Assembly (NCBI GenBank): GCA_019689955.1
Contig: JADGGM010000030.1
Coordinates: 1 to 11,785 of the forward strand
DNA: 11,785 nt
Origin: Gemmatimonadaceae bacterium
GTDB lineage: Bacteria > Gemmatimonadota > Gemmatimonadetes > Gemmatimonadales > Gemmatimonadaceae
Direction: 5' to 3'
How positions within the stretch are numbered: the stretch's first letter is position 1; each line of letters begins with the position of its first letter. Below the pieces are notes generated by a model. The model was not told the DNA's origin. It ran no database searches and saw only the letters and a list, made by a program, of their open reading frames with translations. A program made the translations under genes and the position numbers. Positions 6,166 through 11,785 of this stretch are shown in pieces.

Positions 6166-7540
6166 CGATCAATGCGGTAAAGCTGAAGTCCTTGACCTTG
6201 AGCGGCGGGACGATCGCCGGTACGCCCGGGCTGAACACGCGCTCGGGGCGGCCGAGCTGTTCGATGCTGTTGAGGACGAAGAGCGGCGACTCGGTGAAGC
6301 GGAGGTTCTTGACGGCCTTCGAGATCTTCCCGTTCTCGATGAGCCACAACCCATCGCGCGTGACCCCGGTGAGGAGGAGGCTCACAGGATCGACGTACGA
6401 GACGTTGGAGAAGCGGGTGACGAGGAGCCCGCGCTTCGTCGTCGCGATCATCTCCTCGACCGACGTTTCTCCCCCGCTCATCTGATAGGAGAGCGTGTTG
6501 GGATAGCCGAGGTTGTCGTAGAGCTTCGTGAGGGCGTACTCGCGGTTGTACGCGAGCGTGGTCAGAACGCCGTGGTCGATCCACGTCACGGGGCGCACCG
6601 GCTCGCCGCTCGGCGTGAACGGCACCACGCCCAGGTCCGGGTGCATCGGATCGTGCGAGATCGTCACCCGCGAGTCCGCCACCTTGAGCCCGAGCTTGGA
6701 GAAATCGCGGCGCAGGGCGAACGGGTGCACGCCGCCTTCGGCGATGTCGCGAAGATCGAAGTTGCGGACCACGTACTGCACGAGGTCGTGCACCGCCTGG
6801 GGCTCGAGGATCACCGTGTAGCGCCCGGGCTCGATACCCACGGGGTTGCGCGAGGCCAGGCACTTCTGGAGCGCGCGCTGCGCCAACGCCGCCCCGTCGA
6901 TCCGCCCCCAGTCATAGCTACTGAGCCCTGCCCACCCGGAGCCGGTGCCCTGTGGGTCGCGCACGGTCATCGAGCACTGCGCTTGAGTGTACGGGGCGTA
7001 GAGCGGCTCACCATTCGAGCGGATCAGGGCTCGCCCCGCGCCGCGGACCTCGATGTAGCCGGCCGAGAGCATCCCCGCCTGCTCGGCCGGCTCGATGAGC
7101 GCGCGCGCCGCCGCAGCGCGCTCGCTCGCACCGAGCGCGAAGGTACGGTCGCTCCAGATCGCGGGGCTGAGATAATCGAAGTGGACCGCGGGATCTTTGA
7201 TGTCTTCGGGCGAGGTTGGGTGATAGGCGAGCGCGCGCTCGGCGGCCTGGATCGCGCTCTGGATCGAGACGTCGTCGATCTGATTCGTGCGTACCGAAGC
7301 GGCGGCCTCGTGGATCGAACGGCGTATCGTGAGCTGGTTGTTGCGGCGGTCGCTGCCGAGGGTGACGCGGTTGCGCCCCCAGCGCATCTCCCCGCTCCAC
7401 CAGGTGTCGATGTAGAGCGCCGTGTCGCCCCCGCCGGTGGCGAAGCGCATCGCGCGCTGAGCGAGTGCTTCGCACTGGTCCTGGGAGAGAAAGCGGCGGG
7501 GCTCCTCGAGCAGCCGCCGCGGTTCGGATCGGCGGCGCAT
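6155..7540 (-). CDS. TldE/PmbA-family protein (cassette B)
   Basis: 461 residues, exactly the length of the cassette A copy and alignable without gaps. It carries the same PmbA/TldD C-terminal hallmarks: GRYTVILEPQAVHDLVQYVV at 239-258, DSRVTISHDPMHPDLG at 289-304, VTWIDHGVL at 318-326 and GETSVEEMIATTKRGLL at 357-373. There is no HExxxH and no signal peptide. The start at 7540 is fixed by the TGATG overlap with the TldD stop. Differences from cassette A cluster at residues about 69-106, 259-280 and 328-351, and in the last 35 residues, while 142-258 is nearly unchanged. If the family precedent holds, it forms the non-catalytic half of a TldD/E heterodimer; each cassette supplies its own pair, so matched or mixed dimers are both conceivable. 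Export, if it occurs, would depend on the TldD partner. Confidence 0.87.
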   Translation of the reverse strand: MRRRSEPRRLLEEPRRFLSQDQCEALAQRAMRFATGGGDTALYIDTWWSGEMRWGRNRVTLGSDRRNNQLTIRRSIHEAAASVRTNQIDDVSIQSAIQAAERALAYHPTSPEDIKDPAVHFDYLSPAIWSDRTFALGASERAAAARALIEPAEQAGMLSAGYIEVRGAGRALIRSNGEPLYAPYTQAQCSMTVRDPQGTGSGWAGLSSYDWGRIDGAALAQRALQKCLASRNPVGIEPGRYTVILEPQAVHDLVQYVVRNFDLRDIAEGGVHPFALRRDFSKLGLKVADSRVTISHDPMHPDLGVVPFTPSGEPVRPVTWIDHGVLTTLAYNREYALTKLYDNLGYPNTLSYQMSGGETSVEEMIATTKRGLLVTRFSNVSYVDPVSLLLTGVTRDGLWLIENGKISKAVKNLRFTESPLFVLNSIEQLGRPERVFSPGVPAIVPPLKVKDFSFTALIDAI

Positions 7541-9162
7541 CAGGCTTTCCTCGTCCGGTCGATGATCGTGACGTCCTTGAAGCGCGCCGGCACCGCGCCG
7601 ACACTGAACGCGCCGTTGCGCATCGGCTCCCCCTTGGGCATGGTGGCCGACCGCCACTCGAGGCTCTTGGCGCCGCCAAGCGCGGTGAGCGACTTCCAGA
7701 GCCCCGGCGCGCGGAAGAGCATCCCGGCGCCCGTGAGGTGCGCGACCTTCTTCCCGTTTCGGACCTCGTAGAACCGGCCGCTGCGCGATTCGCCGTTGAG
7801 GTGCTGGAAGTCGGTGTCGACGGTGAGCCCGGCGATGAAGATCCCCTTCTCGAGCCCCGCGATGAGGTCGTCGAGCCCCACGTCGCTCCGAGCCGGTGTG
7901 ATCGCGAGGTTGGGCGGGTGCTCCATCGTCGCGTGGAGCGCGCTCGGCGCGTTGGCGCAGCCGTGCGAGCGCACGGGCTTGCCGTGCTTCGTGTAATACT
8001 CCGCGAGCCACCCGGCGCCCTCGCGCGTGGTCTGGAAATCGGCGAGGATGCCATCCTTCACCAGCGTGAAGGGCTCGGGTTCCACCCCTTCGTCATCCCA
8101 CTTGACCGTGGCGAGCGCGCCTGGGGTGGAGCGATCGCCCGTGACGGTGAGGAGCGGGGCGCCGACGGGTTCCGTGCCGAGCATGGCGAGGGGGCGGTTC
8201 AGCCAACTCGTGCCGCCGGCGTTCGCCTCGTAGCCGAGCGCGCGGTCCAGCTCCGTGGCCGCGCCGATCGTGCTCGCCAGGAGCATCGAGACGCCGTGCG
8301 CGTCGAGCACGACATCGTAGCGTCCGGCCTCGATCGGCTTGAACGGGAGACGCCAGTCTTCCTCGAGGCGCGCCATGAGGATCGGGACCTCCTCGCGCAG
8401 CGGGGCCTCGCGGATGTACTCCCACCCCCGCCCCGCGCGCCCGAGGAGCGGGGACGCGATGGTCGTGGGGAGCCGATCGTCGGTGCGGTACTTCTCGTTG
8501 TCGTAGCTGATGCCGAAGCCGCCGCCGGTCCGGTAGAGCGTCTGCGTGACGAACGTCCCCTCGGTGGACGCGAACGCTTTCTCCTGGCGATAGAAGTCGC
8601 ACGCCACCTGTGCCGACACGCCGGGATACGTCGCGGCCGTGTAGATCATCAGACCGCGGAGATAATCGAACACCTCGTCGACCGGCACGGTGAACGGGTC
8701 GATCTCGACCGGCGTCTCCCAGTGGCCGTCGGCGACCACGGGAACCTTCCCGAGCTCGACGACCCGCGCCGCGCCGAGCGCGTTGGCTTTCGCGTGGGCC
8801 ACGGCCTCGCGGCCGAGGCGCGCCATCTCGTCCGGAGTCCAGTACGGCCCGCTCGCGAAGCCCCAGTAGCCGTTCACCAGTGCGCGCACGCCAGCGGCCA
8901 TCTCCTCGGCCTCTTCGATCGTGCGATGGTACGGCTCGAAGGAGCGGGTGTAAGTGTGCGTGAGACGGACGTCGGCGTACGCCGCGCCCGCGCTGCGCGC
9001 GGCGTCGAGCGCGCGGAGCGCGAGCGGTTTGACGTCGGGATCAGTGATTGGCGGAGCGAGCGGCGCCCCCGGCGCCGCGTGCACCGCGAGCCAGCGTGGG
9101 GTGGCGGCCAGCACCGCGGCGCCGGTACCGGCCTTGAGGAAGTCACGACGAGAAACGCCCAT
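7540..9162 (-). CDS. Tat-exported TldD-family protein lacking HExxxH (cassette B)
   Basis: 540 residues, the same length as the cassette A paralogue. The Tat signal SRRDFLK is at 4-10. The frame stays open to 9405, but the extra residues are Arg/His-rich, lie inside the coding sequence of the neighbouring lipoprotein and would bury the Tat signal. I therefore start at the ATG at 9162, which has AGGAG ending 11 nt upstream. The hallmarks ALDAARSAGAAYADVRLTHT, GYWGFASGPYWTPDEMARLG, EGTFVTQTLYR, WDDEGVEPEPF and LVKDGIL are present. The HExxxH position reads ASTIGA at 296-301, so the zinc motif is lost here too, with a different replacement sequence from cassette A. No C-terminal cysteine replaces the third ligand. 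Residues 307-418 are identical to cassette A, but the 110 residues around 201-310 hold about 24 substitutions. It follows the lipoprotein gene by 62 nt, suggesting co-transcription. Confidence 0.88.
   Translation of the reverse strand: MGVSRRDFLKAGTGAAVLAATPRWLAVHAAPGAPLAPPITDPDVKPLALRALDAARSAGAAYADVRLTHTYTRSFEPYHRTIEEAEEMAAGVRALVNGYWGFASGPYWTPDEMARLGREAVAHAKANALGAARVVELGKVPVVADGHWETPVEIDPFTVPVDEVFDYLRGLMIYTAATYPGVSAQVACDFYRQEKAFASTEGTFVTQTLYRTGGGFGISYDNEKYRTDDRLPTTIASPLLGRAGRGWEYIREAPLREEVPILMARLEEDWRLPFKPIEAGRYDVVLDAHGVSMLLASTIGAATELDRALGYEANAGGTSWLNRPLAMLGTEPVGAPLLTVTGDRSTPGALATVKWDDEGVEPEPFTLVKDGILADFQTTREGAGWLAEYYTKHGKPVRSHGCANAPSALHATMEHPPNLAITPARSDVGLDDLIAGLEKGIFIAGLTVDTDFQHLNGESRSGRFYEVRNGKKVAHLTGAGMLFRAPGLWKSLTALGGAKSLEWRSATMPKGEPMRNGAFSVGAVPARFKDVTIIDRTRKA
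7909..8244. repeat. 336-bp block identical between the two tldD copies (copy B side)
   Basis: Partner of the block at 3257-3592, at the common 4652-bp offset. It covers the DDEG region and the His/Cys-rich segment of TldD. The identity includes synonymous positions, which points to recent sequence exchange rather than selection on the protein alone. Confidence 0.85.
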
Positions 9163-9173
9163 TCCGATACGAT

Positions 9174-9178
9174 CTCCT
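9174..9178 (-). promoter_or_regulatory. Ribosome binding site for cassette B TldD (AGGAG)
   Basis: AGGAG on the minus strand, 11 nt before the ATG at 9162. It decides the start in favour of the Tat-signal methionine over the longer in-frame opening at 9405. It is the best Shine-Dalgarno match I see in the window. Confidence 0.55.
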
Positions 9179-9224
9179 GACGGCGACGACGAGCCGCGGC
9201 CGATGTGTCGCGGCGTGCAGCGGA

Positions 9225-10322
9225 TCAGCGCGTGCGGCGCGCCTCCGAGGGACGCGCCTCGACGACGATCTCCCCCGACGCGCCCGTGATCGTGTCGTGG
9301 TACGGGTATCGCCCGGGCGCCGTGAAGATGCGGTACTTCGGTAGCGCGAAGCCCACGCCCGTGGTGTCGCCGAAGGCGGGGATGTTCCCCGACCCGCACC
9401 CGCACATGAAGTCCTCGGCCACGTTCGTCGGGTCATCGAACGTCACGTCCGCGTTGCTCCCGGTGGCGTTGATCCAGATGATCCGACCACCGACGGCGAT
9501 CGTCACCTGGCTCGGCGAGAACACGACCGGCGGCCCGCCGGGGGTGGTCGACTTCTGGATGAGGACCACCTGTCCCGTCGGCATGGTGATCGCGAACGGG
9601 ACCGTGTCGGCCTTGGTGATGCCGTAGGCGGTCGTGGTGGCCGAGATCTTCACGATCCCCGGGCGCACGCCGAGGAGGAGGCCGAACTGATCGATCGTCG
9701 CGATGGTGGTGTCCGACGAGCGGTACTCCACCACGAGGTCCGGCACAGGCACGTCGTGGTCGTCCAACGCGACGTACGGGACCGGCTTGGGGCCGTAGAA
9801 ATCGGTGAAGCTGAGCGCGTTCGCGAACCACACCGCGGTGTCCGGCGGCACGGGGTGGATGGAGAACGAATCGAGCACCGGCGGGCTCGACACATCGGTC
9901 ACGTTGAAGGTCGCGGTGTCCGCGTGCGTGAGCGGCCCCAGGGTGAGCGACGCGATGACCTTGATCCCGAAGCCGGTCTTGAGCGCGTGCACGAGGCCCA
10001 GGGAATCGACCTGGAGGCGCTCGGGATCAGTGGAGCGGTAGCTGACCGCCGGCGCATCGGTGATGACCTCGCCCAGGGCGTTGTACGGTGTGGCGGCGAG
10101 TCGGATCGTGTCGTACGGCGCGACGGTGGAGATGGTGATTGCGCGCCGGTCGAGCGTGAGCGCCCAGTACAGCGCCGCGGGATCGGCGACCGGCGTGGGC
10201 GCCGCGGCGTCGGTGCCGCAGCCGGCCAGGGCGAGGAGCGCGATGGCGCGGCCGAGGCGTCGCGCACGCGACCGCGCGCGGCGCGCCGGATCGAACGGAA
10301 CGAAACCGGGACCAGTGAGCAT
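9225..10322 (-). CDS. Lipoprotein with Ig-like repeats and a degenerate cupredoxin-like domain
   Basis: 365 residues. An Arg-rich start and a hydrophobic stretch lead to the lipobox LAGC with Cys35, predicting a lipid-anchored envelope protein. Two Big_2-like beta domains follow at about 60-143 and 150-246; each has the pattern of a residue pair such as YRSTDPERLQVDSLGLVHAL or YRSSDTTIATIDQFGLLLGV, then a Gly-rich turn and an alternating strand. Residues about 266-356 resemble the plastocyanin-type domains of such proteins: SPSQVTIAVGGRIIWIN, VTFDDP and FTAPGRYPYHDTITG. The copper ligands appear lost: the usual HNVTFDD histidine is replaced (NADVTFDD), the YHCxxH cysteine and histidine read YHDTIT, and no Met follows. 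An unusual MCGCGSG at 306-312 sits in the insert. The start lies 26 nt after the SusD stop with no clear Shine-Dalgarno. Surface binding or structural support of the neighbouring system is inference. Confidence 0.75.
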   Translation of the reverse strand: MLTGPGFVPFDPARRARSRARRLGRAIALLALAGCGTDAAAPTPVADPAALYWALTLDRRAITISTVAPYDTIRLAATPYNALGEVITDAPAVSYRSTDPERLQVDSLGLVHALKTGFGIKVIASLTLGPLTHADTATFNVTDVSSPPVLDSFSIHPVPPDTAVWFANALSFTDFYGPKPVPYVALDDHDVPVPDLVVEYRSSDTTIATIDQFGLLLGVRPGIVKISATTTAYGITKADTVPFAITMPTGQVVLIQKSTTPGGPPVVFSPSQVTIAVGGRIIWINATGSNADVTFDDPTNVAEDFMCGCGSGNIPAFGDTTGVGFALPKYRIFTAPGRYPYHDTITGASGEIVVEARPSEARRTR

Positions 10323-10348
10323 GGATCGCGTCCGGGAGAAGGAGTCGG

Positions 10349-11785
10349 TCAGGCGCCGCGGCTCAGGCAGCCGTGGAAGAGCGAGTTGTAGGTGCGCTCC
10401 CGCGACGGGACGGGCGCGTCCACCTCGCCGCCGTATCGCCCCGTCCCGCCCGGGTAGGCGCCGACGGGATACACGAGATTGGGGTTGCGCCTATACAGCC
10501 GGATGAGGCGGCGCATGTCGCCCTGCCGGTGCCCGGTGAGGAAAAGCCAGAACGCGCGTTCGCGGAAGACGAGGTCCACGCGCGCGTCCGGCGTGCCGGG
10601 GTCGTGCAGCGGCCCGAGCCCGGCCACGCCCCCCGTGCCGGCCACCCAGAGGGTGTCGTAGCGGTACGTCGTGTCGACCTGCGGCGTGCCCCCCACGTCG
10701 GTGGTGTCCACGTGATCCACGATCGTGTCCACGCGCGTGAAGGTGCCGTTGGTGCGCAGCGTGTTGAGCGTTGTGAGCCAATCGCCCGCGACGGCGCCGT
10801 TGAGCTGCGCCTCCGCCTCGATGAGCCGCGCCTCGACGCCGCTCGCCACCACGACCGGCGTGCCGCCCGTCAGCGCGTACTTGGCCGGGCGGTAGAGCGG
10901 GCGGCCGTTGGTGCTCGTGGCCACGATGGTCGCTGCCGTCCGAGGGTCGTGGCTGCTGATGTAGTCCAGCCCGTTCCCGCCTTCGCGATCCGCCATGATG
11001 TCGGGGCGGGCCGTGCCCGGGGCGTAGTACGCGAAGTTCCGGCCGTCGGGCTGGTTCACGTAGTACACCGCGTACTGGAAGTCATCCGGCACCTCGGCCA
11101 CCGCCTGCGCGGCCTCGGCGAACCGGCCGAGGGCGAGGAGCGCCCGCGCTTTCCCCACCCGCGCGAGGTTCAGGATGCGCGCGCTGTCGGCCACGAGCGC
11201 CAGCGCGCTGTCGAACATCGTGATCGCGTGTTGGTACACATCCGCGGTGGGCGAGCCCGGCCGCAGCGTGAAGTCGCCGTCGTAGTCGACCGTGCTCAGG
11301 GGGATGCCGGAGCAGAACAAGTCCGCGAGGAAGATCTCGGCGTAGCCTTGCAGCGCGTCGAGGTGCCCTGTGAGCGCCTGGAGGCTGTCCGGGGCGAAGC
11401 GCGTGAGCAGCCCGCGCGCCTGCGATCCCTGTCCGCGGATGAGCTGGAGCTCGGAGTACGCCGACTCGTACGGCTCGTTGACCTGGACATCGCCCTCCAT
11501 CTCGGGGAGGACGCGGCTGTCCGTGCGCATGCCGTACGAGAAGACGCCGACCGGATACCCGATCCCCTCCGCCTGGAGCTCGTCGGCGAGCAGGCCGGAG
11601 ACGACGACGAACGGGCTCGTCAGGTTCGCGGCGAAGGCGCGGCGGAACTGCGCCAGCGCGCCGCGGTACGCGCTCACGGCACCGCCGGGGGTCTGGACGG
11701 CCGTGGGATCGGGGATGTCGGGGGGGAGCTTGGCGTTGCCGACCACCTGGTCCGGGGAGCAGGCGGCCGCGCCCAGGGCGAGGAG
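10349..11785 (-). CDS. SusD/RagB-like outer-membrane lipoprotein, 5' end outside window
   Basis: 478 codons are visible plus a TGA stop; the true start lies beyond the right edge. The first codons read LLALGAAAC and then SPDQ: the end of a lipoprotein signal with the lipidated Cys at 11759-11761. A GTG at 11746 is in frame but would remove this signal, so I reject it as the start. SusD-type marks, numbered from the first visible codon, are the helical pair around 147-164 (GYAEIFLADLFCSGIPLS), a TPR-like helix near 205-230 (LARVGKARALLALGRFAEAA), RPAKY at 299-303 before EARLIEAEAQL near 318-328, and the C-terminal DLVFRERAFWLFLTGHRQGD near 404-423 followed by YPVG and YPGG. Family members are surface lipoproteins that cap a SusC-type TonB-dependent transporter and bind its glycan or peptide substrate. 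The SusC partner should lie just upstream, outside the window. Confidence 0.87.
   Translation of the reverse strand, partial: LLALGAAACSPDQVVGNAKLPPDIPDPTAVQTPGGAVSAYRGALAQFRRAFAANLTSPFVVVSGLLADELQAEGIGYPVGVFSYGMRTDSRVLPEMEGDVQVNEPYESAYSELQLIRGQGSQARGLLTRFAPDSLQALTGHLDALQGYAEIFLADLFCSGIPLSTVDYDGDFTLRPGSPTADVYQHAITMFDSALALVADSARILNLARVGKARALLALGRFAEAAQAVAEVPDDFQYAVYYVNQPDGRNFAYYAPGTARPDIMADREGGNGLDYISSHDPRTAATIVATSTNGRPLYRPAKYALTGGTPVVVASGVEARLIEAEAQLNGAVAGDWLTTLNTLRTNGTFTRVDTIVDHVDTTDVGGTPQVDTTYRYDTLWVAGTGGVAGLGPLHDPGTPDARVDLVFRERAFWLFLTGHRQGDMRRLIRLYRRNPNLVYPVGAYPGGTGRYGGEVDAPVPSRERTYNSLFHGCLSRGA

Larger units (their letters stand above)
4693..9162 (-). repeat. Tandem duplicated cassette, copy B (TldD-TldE-thioredoxin-like)
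   Basis: Paralogous to copy A at 29-4510. Copy B lies next to the SusD and lipoprotein genes. Resemblance continues for about 45 bases upstream of the TldD start, with an indel, so the duplicated segment includes some leader sequence. Confidence 0.9.

Noticed and set aside
5810-7771. Long plus-strand open frames in cassette B that mirror those in cassette A
   Set aside because: Their resemblance between cassettes follows from the duplication of the minus-strand genes, so it is not independent evidence of coding.
9163-9405. N-terminal extension of the cassette B TldD gene
   Set aside because: It overlaps the lipoprotein gene, is Arg/His-rich and would place the Tat signal internally. The cassette A copy starts at the equivalent methionine and both have GGAG at the same distance.

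Overview
The window is very GC-rich by eye, with strong third-position G/C bias. Every gene I can support lies on the minus strand, so transcription runs right to left. A SusD-type lipoprotein, an Ig-like/cupredoxin lipoprotein and Tat-exported TldD homologues in such GC-rich DNA suggest a Gemmatimonadota-like Gram-negative bacterium. Most Bacteroidota, the other main SusCD carriers, are less GC-rich. This assignment is inference; there is no rRNA or marker gene here.

Layout in transcription order. (1) 11785-10349: a SusD/RagB-like outer-membrane lipoprotein, cut at its 5' end by the window edge inside its signal peptide; a SusC/RagA-type TonB-dependent partner would be expected just outside. 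(2) 10322-9225: a lipoprotein with two Ig-like beta domains and a C-terminal cupredoxin-like domain that has lost the usual copper ligands. (3) Cassette B, 9162-4693: a TldD homologue with a twin-arginine signal, a TldE/PmbA homologue, and an exported protein with a helical N-terminal half and a thioredoxin-like C-terminal half. (4) A 182-nt spacer, 4692-4511. (5) Cassette A, 4510-29: a second, diverged copy of the same three genes in the same order. Genes within a cassette overlap (TGATG at TldD/TldE, 11 nt at TldE/thioredoxin-like), which points to translational coupling. The other gaps are 26 and 62 nt, so much of the window may be one operon, possibly with a second start in the 182-nt spacer.

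The cassettes are a tandem duplication at a constant offset of 4652 bp across TldD and TldE, with no net indels. Most of it has diverged, but one 336-bp block in tldD is identical in the two copies while its flanks are not, which suggests recent gene conversion.

The most notable biology is that neither TldD copy has the family's HExxxH zinc motif, and neither has the C-terminal cysteine ligand. The TldE copies also lack HExxxH, as TldE proteins normally do. The locus therefore appears to encode two paired, exported TldD/E-type complexes without the canonical metalloprotease site, each with its own CxxxC thioredoxin-like protein, next to a SusD-type uptake protein. A working hypothesis is an envelope system that takes up, binds or processes a peptide. 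No candidate peptide substrate gene is visible in the window.
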